64,000 bases of DNA, taken from assembly GCF_910578445.1 (NCBI RefSeq), contig NZ_CAJTQC010000007.1, forward strand, positions 49,995 to 113,994, written 5' to 3'. A program made the position numbers and the translations under genes. Positions within the stretch are counted from its first letter, which is position 1. Each line of letters opens with the position of its first letter. This document shows positions 29,736 to 43,260 of the stretch, in pieces. The notes beneath the pieces were generated by a model. The model was given only the letters and a program-made list of their open reading frames with translations. It had not been told where the DNA came from and did no database searches. The DNA comes from an uncultured Duncaniella sp. GTDB lineage: Bacteria > Bacteroidota > Bacteroidia > Bacteroidales > Muribaculaceae.

Positions 29736-29813
29736 TCCAATTTTTAGTATGATTTTGTCACAAAGATAAAATCCGAGCTATCTTATCCTGTAAATAAGTC
29801 AGTCAAATAATAC

Positions 29814-32525
29814 TCATTGCTTTGACAACACAGCCTCTGCATATCGGCGGCCTAATTCGCGATAACCTTCCGCAGTGAAATGGAGTCCGTCTGGAGCTCC
29901 TTTACAGCCTTTTGACGATACAACACGACTGTTCGGAATCACATCGGGCAAAGTATTGACAATCGCATTCATAGAGGAGCATTTTCCGCCTTCCTCTTCC
30001 GAAAGCATTTCGCCTGCGACCAATACCATTTTATCCTTGTCAAGTCCGAGATCAGCAATAAGTCTCTCATAGATTTTTCTTACCTTCAAAGGCCATTCCC
30101 TGTCATTGGTATTTGATTCACCCTGATGGATAAGCACTCCTTTTATGACTCCTGCCCTTTGAGCCTCACGGGCCATTGCAACAAGCCGTTTATAAGGGTT
30201 GTTGTCATATGCTTTCACTGTATTTTTCAGCCAGTCAGGCTGCGACGCGATATGTGACGCACACGAATCTGTATCAAACAGTTCAATCCTGCATCCACCT
30301 ACAGCTACATTGACCACACCTATTTTTATTTTCTTCGGGAGCGCCTTTGCCATCTCGCGACCGAAATAATCGACCGGCGTAAGCCCTGTGGTGCTTCTGG
30401 CAAGCGGCGGCAAAGCCTGACTCCATTGTCCTTTCAACCTTGACCTCTCCGGCATGTCGACTGCCGACATCATCAAAAATCTCGAATCGACACCGACCGT
30501 ATCCTGAGGTTCATAAGGTGCAGCACCTTCCATGTTCGACTGACCAAAACAAAGATAGACATGAAAATCAGGGTCAGGACGGCCGGTAATCACGAATCCT
30601 CCGTTTTGCGGAATCAAAACCTTTACCTTACCATTTTTATCAGGTCGCACATCCTGTTTCGTGCCTGAAAGATTATCGTTATCGCTGTAGAGCGTCAACG
30701 GTATCCGACGCATACTCTCCGGGAGTTCAACGGTCAATTTCTGCTTCTCATCACCAGCATTCACGCCAACAATATACCATGTGTCACCATGTCTACGGCC
30801 CATGACAACATACTTTCCGGGGTAGCCATCGATGAAACGGGTCTCGTCCCATGTCACAGGCACATTCTTCATGAATTCAATCGCCCAGTCCGGCGCATCA
30901 TCAAGATTGTTTGGCGCAAGCGCAAAATGTTGCACCGGACTCTGGAACAGGACTGCTGTGGCAAGTGCAAAGACATCGGATGTGACACGACGAGAGCCCT
31001 TTGCCTCATTGTTGGCATTGTAATACTTGTTGAGTGCGCTTCCGCCAAAGTCCATACTGCCGACCGTGTTGCGGATAAACGGATGCATACACGCATTGAA
31101 AGCTTCCGCATCGCAGCTGCCCTGCGAGAAATGAAGATTCTCGCTGGCAAGTACAGCCTCGCTTGCGGCATAGTTTGGATACATGCGTTCCCATCCGCGA
31201 GGAAGCGTACAACCATGGAACACCACAAGCAGCCCATAGTCATTGGCATCGGCAAGAATATCATGGTAGAGACGCATGGTCTCCTGTTTGTCACCCGCAA
31301 AGAAGTCCACCTTTATGCCCCGGATGCCTATTTTCTGCATCCAAGCCATGTCCCTGCGGCGCTTCACGATGTCGTTCATCACTCCGCGAGGTCCTTGAGG
31401 AGCGTCATTCCAGTGTCCGTTTGAATTATACCACAGATAAAGGTCAACGCCTTTCGACTTACCATAACGGGCAAGTTCTTCTATGCGGTCATAGCCAATC
31501 TGAGCATCCCAAAGAGCATCGACCAGCACAGTCTCATAGCCCATCGCTGCCGAGAAATCGATGTAGCGTTTCTGCTCATCAAAATTACAGCTTGGATCCA
31601 TCTTGATAATCCAGCTCCATGTACCACGGCTATACTCATATTTTTTCGAAGGTTCATAGAGAGGCCTTACAACATCAAACGGAATAGTCGTTTCGACTAT
31701 CGCTCCAAGGTCATTCCCTACGGTGACAGTGCGCCACGGAGTCAGACCCGGAAGGGCGACTGACGCAGATGTAGAGCCCCAGCCATTCATTTCGCCCTGC
31801 TGTGGATAGGCCACAGAATAATGTCCGTCGGAATTCCACGCAAGGTGTGACCCACAGTAGTCACCAGCAATGCCGGTTTCAGATACGAGCGTCCATCCGT
31901 TGTCGCCGTTGCGGAACAGGCAGGGGAAAGTGTAGCCCTCTCCCCACCCATTCTTGCCGACTGTATCGTCAACTGTATAAGGTGTCTCATAGCTCGGCGA
32001 CGTGCGAGCAAAACCGCCCATCGGACCGCTCTGCGGACAGAGGAAAGTCGTAGTGCCATCAGGCATCCTGAAACCGGTTGCCTCTGACTCGATGATTGCA
32101 CAAAGAGTCTCACCCTGCGGATGAAGACGGTAGCGGAACGCCACATTGTTGTCACTTACCTCAAAAATCACATCGAATATCCGCTTGTCGTCCCGGGAGA
32201 ACATGAATTCCTGCCTGTTTGCCCTGTAATCAACATGGCTTTTCTTGATGTTGGGCAAGGAATATGAATCGACAATACTATTGATTCCTGTTACGGAACT
32301 CAAAGACAAATTTTCGGTGTAATCTCCGAGATTGGTTCTTAGACCAAGCGGAGAGGACAAAATGAAGGGCTTGCCGTCAAATGTAACGGAATAGGCCGGA
32401 TGACCGCCATTGTCATTAACTTCGACAACCGTTTTTCCATCAGGACTTGCTATCGAATACTCAGCTGCAATTGACATGACCGGAGTCATCATCAGCAGCG
32501 AGCATATAATCAGATTATGTTTCAT
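29814..32525 (-). CDS. GH97 alpha-galactosidase-type enzyme fused to a CE6/SASA acetylesterase
   Basis: A 903-aa two-enzyme protein with start ATG 32525 and a signal peptide ending near residue 20. Residues 25-640 are GH97: an N-terminal beta-sandwich (ASPDGKTVVEV), a TIM barrel with TVLVDALWD, and GIKVDFFAGD (Asp about 406), which matches the nucleophile of retaining GH97 enzymes (alpha-galactosidase or beta-L-arabinopyranosidase) rather than the inverting SusB group. Residues about 655-903 are a GDSL-like CE6/SASA esterase: CFGQSNMEG (Ser), NVAVGG, IHQGESNTND, and DGLHFTAEGY (Asp-His). Together it could deacetylate and remove galactose from decorated xylan. It is 16 nt below GH5 and last in the operon. 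Confidence 0.85.
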   Translation of the reverse strand: MKHNLIICSLLMMTPVMSIAAEYSIASPDGKTVVEVNDNGGHPAYSVTFDGKPFILSSPLGLRTNLGDYTENLSLSSVTGINSIVDSYSLPNIKKSHVDYRANRQEFMFSRDDKRIFDVIFEVSDNNVAFRYRLHPQGETLCAIIESEATGFRMPDGTTTFLCPQSGPMGGFARTSPSYETPYTVDDTVGKNGWGEGYTFPCLFRNGDNGWTLVSETGIAGDYCGSHLAWNSDGHYSVAYPQQGEMNGWGSTSASVALPGLTPWRTVTVGNDLGAIVETTIPFDVVRPLYEPSKKYEYSRGTWSWIIKMDPSCNFDEQKRYIDFSAAMGYETVLVDALWDAQIGYDRIEELARYGKSKGVDLYLWYNSNGHWNDAPQGPRGVMNDIVKRRRDMAWMQKIGIRGIKVDFFAGDKQETMRLYHDILADANDYGLLVVFHGCTLPRGWERMYPNYAASEAVLASENLHFSQGSCDAEAFNACMHPFIRNTVGSMDFGGSALNKYYNANNEAKGSRRVTSDVFALATAVLFQSPVQHFALAPNNLDDAPDWAIEFMKNVPVTWDETRFIDGYPGKYVVMGRRHGDTWYIVGVNAGDEKQKLTVELPESMRRIPLTLYSDNDNLSGTKQDVRPDKNGKVKVLIPQNGGFVITGRPDPDFHVYLCFGQSNMEGAAPYEPQDTVGVDSRFLMMSAVDMPERSRLKGQWSQALPPLARSTTGLTPVDYFGREMAKALPKKIKIGVVNVAVGGCRIELFDTDSCASHIASQPDWLKNTVKAYDNNPYKRLVAMAREAQRAGVIKGVLIHQGESNTNDREWPLKVRKIYERLIADLGLDKDKMVLVAGEMLSEEEGGKCSSMNAIVNTLPDVIPNSRVVSSKGCKGAPDGLHFTAEGYRELGRRYAEAVLSKQ

Positions 32526-32541
32526 TGTATTTTTTCAATTT

Positions 32542-34587
32542 TCACTGTTTTACAACCATCTTCTTTCCATCTACTATATAAATTCCTCCCGGCAGACCTT
32601 CTACAGCATCATTGATACAGACTTTTGCCCGAAGTCTCACCCCTTGCAGATTGTAGACATCGACCAAGCGCTCCATAGGAGAAACCACAATTTCGTCAAG
32701 AGCGGACTCTCCGTCAGGATTGTCACTGAGATAGACTTTTGTTATTGTGAAGGGTGAGTTGCCAAGCGACCAGAATCCAACGATAAAAATATGCGACGGA
32801 TCGAGTATGCGTCCATTTTCAGATTTCAGATTCGCAAGATCAAAAACAGCCTTAGTGCCACTACCGAAATCTGAAAACGCAGGATCACTCCAGTAATTGT
32901 CCTGATCAAACAGTCTAAAAGACACAGCCGCCTGATTGCCACCTTCCATTTCCGCAATCAGATAGCGATATGACGACAGGTCAATCCCTGAAGGATATTT
33001 CCATCCGGCAAAACCATATTTGCCGGTCTTGATTGCATGGGTATCTTCGTCAAAAGTCCCCTGTTCCCATATCGACGGATTAAGATAGCCATTTATAAAC
33101 GGGAAAAATGTGGAATTGAACTTCACTGTTATTGACTCGGTCTTTCCCTCTGTGGTATAGGCGATTTCAGAAGTCGTCAAACCGGGAGAATGAGCTGTAA
33201 ACATGCCGTCAGACCATGAAACGACCGAAGAATCCTCGACTGTCACATCAAATTCTCCATGACGGTTCATCTGGTATCCATTGCCGGAATCAGAAATAAG
33301 CGACATGAATATTGAACTTCCGGGCATGATGACATACTCATCTCCGACCTGTCTGACCGACAGCTCAGGATGGAAATCATGAATCGTATCCGTATCTCCG
33401 GCATAATCTTTATACCAATGATACACGGGCCACAGACATGCTTCAGGATCATTAAACACCGTATTACGTTCGCCCGGCTCATCCTTAAATGCGGCAAGCA
33501 ATTCACAGCCTGTGAATATGAGCCAGCTCACATTGCCTGTATTGTCGGCAAGAAGTTTAAAATTTGCGCCGAAGCCTTCGCCAAACATTTTGCCGGTGAT
33601 ACTCTTTCCCCACGAAGCATCATACTTCGAAGGGGCCCAGTCCATCTCTGTCACCATCACCGGAGCAAAATCAGCCACAGGTTTTATCTGAGATGACCAT
33701 CCGGCAGCAAACGCACTGAAACCGCCTCCATAGCTTCCGCCCAACTCATGGCTCGGTTCAATGGCATCGCTGCCATACCATCCGGGATAGACATGGACAG
33801 CATAGCCGATATTGTCGCCTACAATCGGATATTTTGCAAATCCGGCATATTGCGACTGATAGCCTGTGCCGGGAATCCAGAGGATGTTGTCGCATCCATT
33901 GCCACGCATCAGATCGACAATCTCCTGAAAATAGGTCGTCAGGTTTTTATTGCATCCGTCAGTGTTAGCTCCGAACTGTCCGTCAGTCCCCTTAATATGA
34001 ACCGGTTCGTTGGCCAGCTCGAACATGACATAGGGATTGTTCTTGAGTTTGGGCTGAGTGGAGACATAACCCCACACGCGTTTGAGATATTTGTGGTAGG
34101 CATCTCCGATTTCGATGTTCTCAGGACACACGCCCGGCGGACGCATAACCACGTAGAGCCCCTTTGATATCGCATATTCAGCCATCGGGATAAACACCTG
34201 TGAGAGATAAGTGCGGAATCGGTTGAAATCGAAAGCCGAAATATCGTTTTCACCGGTAGTGCTCACTCCCGGAGTATTTGACCAATAGGGGTCCATGTGC
34301 AGACGGATAAAGTTCATTTTCCATCCGGCATCGAGCATCTCGTCGATTTTTTTCTTGTTGTAGTTGAGACAGCCGTTGACATCATAGTTGGTCCACTTAG
34401 TTCCGCGCTCGTTGAACCACGGGCTGTAGGTCTGGGCAAAACCGTGGAGATTCACGATGTTGCCTTTATCGTCCTTGAGGTAACGCCCGTCGACATGCAG
34501 AGCCGGCATATCCATCCCCGGCCAGGCCATAGCTGACATTCCACAGGCCAGTGCCACTGTGGCGAAAAATTTACGTAGTGTAATCAT
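32542..34587 (-). CDS. GH5 endo-glycanase with C-terminal binding domain and sorting-type tail
   Basis: A 681-aa protein with start ATG 34587 and a signal peptide ending at MSAMA (residue 21). A TIM barrel (30-400) has GFAQTYSPW, MNFIRLHMDPYW, the acid Glu in FELANEPVH (about 194) and the nucleophile Glu in VTEMDWAPS (about 314). An Ig-like domain (410-490) and a beta-sandwich (500-620, SSYRYLIAEMEGGNQ) follow. The last 40 residues (VDVYNLQGVRLR to GGIYIVDGKKMVVKQ) look like the C-terminal sorting domain of the type IX secretion system. The subfamily cannot be fixed by eye; in this operon a xylan backbone or mixed-linkage target is likely. It is 12 nt below GH43-CBM6. Confidence 0.83.
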   Translation of the reverse strand: MITLRKFFATVALACGMSAMAWPGMDMPALHVDGRYLKDDKGNIVNLHGFAQTYSPWFNERGTKWTNYDVNGCLNYNKKKIDEMLDAGWKMNFIRLHMDPYWSNTPGVSTTGENDISAFDFNRFRTYLSQVFIPMAEYAISKGLYVVMRPPGVCPENIEIGDAYHKYLKRVWGYVSTQPKLKNNPYVMFELANEPVHIKGTDGQFGANTDGCNKNLTTYFQEIVDLMRGNGCDNILWIPGTGYQSQYAGFAKYPIVGDNIGYAVHVYPGWYGSDAIEPSHELGGSYGGGFSAFAAGWSSQIKPVADFAPVMVTEMDWAPSKYDASWGKSITGKMFGEGFGANFKLLADNTGNVSWLIFTGCELLAAFKDEPGERNTVFNDPEACLWPVYHWYKDYAGDTDTIHDFHPELSVRQVGDEYVIMPGSSIFMSLISDSGNGYQMNRHGEFDVTVEDSSVVSWSDGMFTAHSPGLTTSEIAYTTEGKTESITVKFNSTFFPFINGYLNPSIWEQGTFDEDTHAIKTGKYGFAGWKYPSGIDLSSYRYLIAEMEGGNQAAVSFRLFDQDNYWSDPAFSDFGSGTKAVFDLANLKSENGRILDPSHIFIVGFWSLGNSPFTITKVYLSDNPDGESALDEIVVSPMERLVDVYNLQGVRLRAKVCINDAVEGLPGGIYIVDGKKMVVKQ

Positions 34588-34599
34588 ACCATGACCATT

Positions 34600-38466
<3,867 letters not shown>

Positions 38467-38477
38467 AAAGCATAAAT

Positions 38478-40949
38478 TTAAAGCTTCACTGTTTTCTTTG
38501 AGCCGTCATAGGGAACTTCGACCGGCACTCCCGATGATTTCTTATCAGCAACCACAAGCTTGAACTTACGGTTGGCCAACATTCCCGGATATTCACCCTG
38601 ACGGTCGGCAATGGTCAATGTACGGGTCTTGTCATTCCACGCAAACCTGATAGTCGAATAAGCTCCCTTTTCATAGTTATAGTTATCAAACTCATCTTCA
38701 TAGAGAGTGAACTCACCGTCTGCACCGGGATAAACACGGATTTCAAGATTGTCCCATGACTTTTCAGTCGCATACTGGACATCAGGACCAATCGGCAGTA
38801 TAGAGCCTGCCTTTACGAAAAGAGGCAGAGTCTTGATAGTCGTGGGCTTTACGATTTCCCGTCCGCCTTTATGGAATTCATTGGTTTCAAAATCCCACCA
38901 TGAACTCCCGACCGGAAGATATATGTCGGTATTGACAGGACTCATGAAATCAACATCGGCAATGACATCACCTTCGGTGTTTTCCTGACGGTTCCAGCCG
39001 GTGTTTTCATCAATCTTGATTATCTTCTCGGGTGTATAGTTGGCTTTTACGACCGGAGCTACAAGGATATTGCGGCCGAACATGAACTGGTCGCCACACT
39101 CCCAGCCTTTTTTGTCTTTTGGGAAATCCATCATAAGCGGACGCATGAAGCTTGAGTTATGTCTGCTCACGTTCCATGACGTAGAGTAGATGTATGGAAG
39201 CAGCCTGTAGCGAAGTTTTATCGCATCCTCGACCGCATCAAATATGTTCTCTCCACGGTTTCCGAAATAGTAGATTTCACGCTTGATGTCAGCACCGTGT
39301 GAACGCATCATGGGCGTAAATGCACCAAACTGCATCCATCTCACATACAGTTCCTGAAACTGTGGATTCTTCACAGCCGAGTTATCGCCATAGCTCTTGT
39401 TATAAGCTCCAGCAAAGAATCCGCCTATATCGGAATTCGAATTCGGGTTTCCAGTCATTGTGAAATTGAGAAGAGCCGGAATCTGGTTGCGCAGTGTCTC
39501 CCAAGTCGAAGCAACGTCACCGGTCCACACATTACATCCATAGCGCTGCTGGCCAAAAAAACCAGAACGCGTAAGGATAAACACACGCTTCTTGTCGGAC
39601 TCCTCGCGCTGATGGTCATAGACTCCGCCGACTGTCAGCAATGGATAAGCGCAGCGCACTTTGCGGAACGATCCGAGATGGGTCTTCGTATCCATATCCT
39701 CCGGCTTGAAATCAAGGTGGTCAGGTTCGGTAGAGTCCATCCACCAGCCATCCATGTCATGATCATAAAGGCGCTTGAGATGATTCCAATAAATATCGCG
39801 TGCCTCAGGATGATATGCGTCATACACTCTCACGCCCGAAGGATAGTCCATGCGGGGAGGCCACTGCTCCGCGATGCCCGACTGAGGCCATGTAGAGAAA
39901 TTGAACAGCATGTTTTTTGAATCAAGCTCCTTATAGGGACGTGTGGATGGCCCGAACGATGACCATATCGAGATTATCACCTTGGCATTATTCGCATGAA
40001 TGTCATCGACCATTTTACGAGCATTGTTGAACTCCGGATTCATAAACTCCATAGCGTTCCACAGATAGTTGTTACCCCAGTATTGCCAGTCCTGAATTAT
40101 ACCGTCGAGAGGCACACCAAGCGCACGATATTTGTTTACGACCTCCACGATTTCATCCTGACTCTTATAGCGCTCACGGCTCTGCCAGAATCCGTAGGTC
40201 CACAGCGGAAACATCGGGACTTCTCCTGAAAGCCTTCTCATCTCACCAATAACACCGTCGGCATTTTTCCCATACATGAAATAGTAATCGACACAGTCGC
40301 CGACTTCCGATTCGAAATATGACACATCCTTGTCATCGACAAATGTTGTCGGTGAATAATTGTCCCAATACACACCGTAGCCCTTCACCGAAACAAAGAC
40401 AGGTATACCATCCTCTATATTTCCGGGCATAAGCGTGCGTTTCAAGCCTCGCTGTGACAGCCGTCCGTTTTCAAGATTGCCGAATCCGTAGATAGGTTCA
40501 TCGGCATCAAGACAGAAATCCTGACGAACCTTGAACGATGCCTCACCGGCATCATCGACAGGAGTAAAACTTACATTATCACCCTCCCGAAGCAACTTCT
40601 TGCCGTCCGGGGAAAGGAATGAGATCTTGCCGGAAGCAGTGTCAATAGTTACAGTTATGGAATCGGACTTGACTGTTATATATTTTCCCGATTGGCGGGC
40701 ATTGAATTTTACATTGCCGGGGGTCGACACCACGCTAAGGCTCTGTTTTTCCACCTTAGTGCCAACCGAATTTTTTATTACGCGAACCGTAGATGGCGTG
40801 TAGAATTGCAGTGATATTTCATTTCCGTTCACTTCTGTTGCAATTCCGTGGTTTTCAATAGTAAAATCAGAAGCAACACATACTGATGCTCCGACCGAAA
40901 CAAATGTCGACAAGATTGTAGTAATGACATTGCGATAGTTCATTGACAT
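38478..40949 (-). CDS. GH31 alpha-xylosidase-type glycosidase
   Basis: An 823-aa secreted enzyme starting at ATG 40949 (ATG 40943 is also possible), signal peptide ending near CVAS. Domains are an N-terminal beta-sandwich (30-225, PIYGFGNLENGRLSQRG), a catalytic barrel (240-590) and C-terminal beta-domains. The nucleophile Asp is in GWWMDSTEPD (about 405) and the acid Asp in NSNSDIGGFF (about 507). GH31 covers alpha-xylosidases, alpha-glucosidases and some alpha-galactosidases; the WWMDSTEPD form and the xylan setting favour alpha-xylosidase. It is the first gene after a strong terminator, so it may rely on read-through or a weak local promoter. Confidence 0.85.
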   Translation of the reverse strand: MSMNYRNVITTILSTFVSVGASVCVASDFTIENHGIATEVNGNEISLQFYTPSTVRVIKNSVGTKVEKQSLSVVSTPGNVKFNARQSGKYITVKSDSITVTIDTASGKISFLSPDGKKLLREGDNVSFTPVDDAGEASFKVRQDFCLDADEPIYGFGNLENGRLSQRGLKRTLMPGNIEDGIPVFVSVKGYGVYWDNYSPTTFVDDKDVSYFESEVGDCVDYYFMYGKNADGVIGEMRRLSGEVPMFPLWTYGFWQSRERYKSQDEIVEVVNKYRALGVPLDGIIQDWQYWGNNYLWNAMEFMNPEFNNARKMVDDIHANNAKVIISIWSSFGPSTRPYKELDSKNMLFNFSTWPQSGIAEQWPPRMDYPSGVRVYDAYHPEARDIYWNHLKRLYDHDMDGWWMDSTEPDHLDFKPEDMDTKTHLGSFRKVRCAYPLLTVGGVYDHQREESDKKRVFILTRSGFFGQQRYGCNVWTGDVASTWETLRNQIPALLNFTMTGNPNSNSDIGGFFAGAYNKSYGDNSAVKNPQFQELYVRWMQFGAFTPMMRSHGADIKREIYYFGNRGENIFDAVEDAIKLRYRLLPYIYSTSWNVSRHNSSFMRPLMMDFPKDKKGWECGDQFMFGRNILVAPVVKANYTPEKIIKIDENTGWNRQENTEGDVIADVDFMSPVNTDIYLPVGSSWWDFETNEFHKGGREIVKPTTIKTLPLFVKAGSILPIGPDVQYATEKSWDNLEIRVYPGADGEFTLYEDEFDNYNYEKGAYSTIRFAWNDKTRTLTIADRQGEYPGMLANRKFKLVVADKKSSGVPVEVPYDGSKKTVKL

Positions 40950-40987
40950 GATATTCGATTATTAATGATTGGAAACTATAAGAAAAC

Positions 40988-41045
40988 GTTTTAACTAAAA
41001 ATTCACCGTCGGGAGGGAAGTGCACAGAGCCTCCCGACGGTGAAT
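40988..41045 (-). terminator. Strong intrinsic terminator/attenuator between GH10 and GH31
   Basis: 41001-41016 and 41030-41045 form a perfect GC-rich 16-bp stem with a 13-nt loop, followed on the minus strand by TTTTAGTTAAAA. It lies 63 nt after the GH10 stop and 50 nt before the GH31 start, inside what is otherwise one continuous operon. It probably reduces expression of the seven downstream enzymes relative to the transport genes. Confidence 0.8.
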
Positions 41046-41108
41046 CGACCAAATAAATATTGGTCCCTTCTACCTAATTATGTACAATGTCGGAAACTGT
41101 CCGAAAAT

Positions 41109-43238
41109 TTAGTCCTGACTTTTTCCAGCAAGTCCGTCGGCAAAACCTCCATAGGCCGGCTTGCGGCTATAGTTCAGATCCCAAAGTCCGATAGGTTCTC
41201 CCGGACGCCATCCTGAACCTTCAGGGCTGTCGGTCTGAGCCCACTGACAGATACCATACTGCTGTGAGAGCGGGACTATTTCGAAATATTTGTCGATTAC
41301 GAACTTATAGAACTTGGCCATTGCCTGATGCTGTTCGAAAGTAACATCTTCTGTCTTGACAGTGTTGCCGTTCTCGTCACAGAGTCCCATGTCAAGTTCT
41401 GTGATACGCACAAGCTTGCCTGTTGCGGCCATAAGCTCAAACATCTTGACCACATGTTGTTCATTGCTTGCCTGAGTCTCAGGATTCATATAGCATTTGA
41501 TGTGCATCTGCGACCCGATGCCGTCAATCTTCGTCTCGCCGTCCGATTCCCATTGCTCAATCCACTGGATGAGGCTCTTGAGCTTCTGGTTGTCGTCCCA
41601 GTCTGATTCAAGGTTATAGTCGTTGATGAAAAGCTTGAGTTCTTCGGGGTTACCACCGTTCTCTGCAAAATACTTACGGGCAAACTTCACCGGAATGCGG
41701 ACGAAATTATCTCCCAGATAATCCTGCCAGTAGAACTTGTTGGACTGGTCGCCAGATCCGGTAGCGGCATGCTGAAGATCGTAGCGCTGACCCCACGGAC
41801 CGCCCGAGATAGCCTCGTTGACAACGTCCCAGGCCTTTACCTGACCGGCTGTAGCCTCCATCATACCCTTGATCCAGCGTTCCATCTCTGCAGTGAGGAT
41901 TTCAGCCTTCTCTTCGGGAGTTACGGGAATCTTGTTGAGTTTCTCCACCTTGCATACTTTTACGGAACGAACATCAAGGGTAGCGTCGGTGGTCTGAGGC
42001 TTGAGAATCACGTCATAGTTGCCTCCGGTGACGCCCGAGAATTTCAGACGGACAACATTGTCTCCAGCAGAAATGGGAACAGGCACAGAGAGATTCTGAG
42101 CATCGTCGCCCCATCCGTTCTGCATTGTGAGCTCGACACCCTCGGCATTCTTGGACGCCGTGATATCGAGATAGAGCACATAGTCACCCTCGGTCAGAGG
42201 ATTCTCACCACCAGGAAGGATAAAGAACTGCGACCAGTCGCCTGTCGGGACAAAGTGGATGCAACCATTGATAACCGGAGGCTCGCAACCCATCGCAAAG
42301 AAGGGGAAGGGACCGTCGGTATAGGTCTTGAAGGTGACCTCACTCTCCACCTCGACGGCAGGACTTTCATGATGTGACAGCTTAACCCACTCGATTTCAA
42401 GTTTGCCGTCGTAGGTGCCGGGCTGGAAAATCACAAAACTGCTCTCTGTCGTTACTCCGTCTATCGTGACCGAACATTCAGCCCAGTCATCAGAAAATTC
42501 CATTTGTTTCTCGAGCGTCGCACCCCAGTTGCCTAATTGCACGTTCATAGAACCAGCCTTGCTACCCTTCACCTTTGCCGTAACCTTGTATGTTCGGCCC
42601 GGCACGGTGGAGAGGCCGTCCATAACAAAGAACTGATACCATTCTCCCGGATATTCAGGGACAGTTAGAATTCCGTCGACAATCTGTGGTTCATAGCCCA
42701 TCACATAGAAAGGGAATTTCGCATCATTCTTGAACTCGTGGATAGCGTCCTCCACTTCGAGTTTCTCATTGGGGTCGATATCAAGTTCCTTGTCGGCGAT
42801 AAGACTGTTGAGCCACTTGACATTCTGCTGCTCGTGCCAGCAGAGAGTGTGGCCATAAACCTCGACACCTGCCTTTGAAGCCGCATCGACAAAGGCTGTG
42901 ACAGTGCTGAAATCCATCGAACCGTCATCACCGACAATCGAGGCATACTTCATGGCATTTCCGGCGGTAATCTGATGGAAGTTAGCGTTGGTGATACGGT
43001 AGACCTGACCGAACTTATTATAATCGGGCGCACTGACACCGACTCCGAGCTTGAAATCAGGATTTATTCCCGCTCTCTGACTCAGATAATCCTTTAGATT
43101 TCCGTAGGCATTCAGATATTCATATTGCGCGATGCTTTCAGGCTTCTCGACATAAATGTTGTCGATGTTCTGGTCGGCACATCCCGTGAGGGATGCACCG
43201 GCAAGAAGCGAAAGCCATATCTTATGGTTAGTTTTCAT
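41109..43238 (-). CDS. GH10 endo-xylanase with tandem carbohydrate-binding domains inserted in the barrel
   Basis: A 709-aa lipoprotein (start ATG 43238, GASLTGC). The GH10 barrel is split. The first part (45-160) has KLGVGV, NAMKYASI and YGHTLCWHEQQN. Residues about 165-435 hold two related beta-sandwiches of CBM4 type (each with FPFYVMG/FPFFAMG and YQFFV/SQFFI motifs). The second part (440-700) has the acid Glu in AWDVVNEAIS (about 475) and the nucleophile Glu in RITELDMG (about 614). This inserted layout is known from surface xylanases of Bacteroides xylan loci. It probably cuts xylan at the cell surface for the SusC/D pairs, and directly follows the SusE/F-position lipoprotein. Confidence 0.92.
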   Translation of the reverse strand: MKTNHKIWLSLLAGASLTGCADQNIDNIYVEKPESIAQYEYLNAYGNLKDYLSQRAGINPDFKLGVGVSAPDYNKFGQVYRITNANFHQITAGNAMKYASIVGDDGSMDFSTVTAFVDAASKAGVEVYGHTLCWHEQQNVKWLNSLIADKELDIDPNEKLEVEDAIHEFKNDAKFPFYVMGYEPQIVDGILTVPEYPGEWYQFFVMDGLSTVPGRTYKVTAKVKGSKAGSMNVQLGNWGATLEKQMEFSDDWAECSVTIDGVTTESSFVIFQPGTYDGKLEIEWVKLSHHESPAVEVESEVTFKTYTDGPFPFFAMGCEPPVINGCIHFVPTGDWSQFFILPGGENPLTEGDYVLYLDITASKNAEGVELTMQNGWGDDAQNLSVPVPISAGDNVVRLKFSGVTGGNYDVILKPQTTDATLDVRSVKVCKVEKLNKIPVTPEEKAEILTAEMERWIKGMMEATAGQVKAWDVVNEAISGGPWGQRYDLQHAATGSGDQSNKFYWQDYLGDNFVRIPVKFARKYFAENGGNPEELKLFINDYNLESDWDDNQKLKSLIQWIEQWESDGETKIDGIGSQMHIKCYMNPETQASNEQHVVKMFELMAATGKLVRITELDMGLCDENGNTVKTEDVTFEQHQAMAKFYKFVIDKYFEIVPLSQQYGICQWAQTDSPEGSGWRPGEPIGLWDLNYSRKPAYGGFADGLAGKSQD

Positions 43239-43260
43239 TCAGTATCAATTTTTGAGTAGG

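Noticed and set aside
29761..29768. TATCTTTG on the minus strand as a third HTCS-1 promoter
   Set aside because: It matches the -7 box of 2586-2593, but the 28-bp upstream box is absent and a terminator lies just downstream, so it is probably a chance match.
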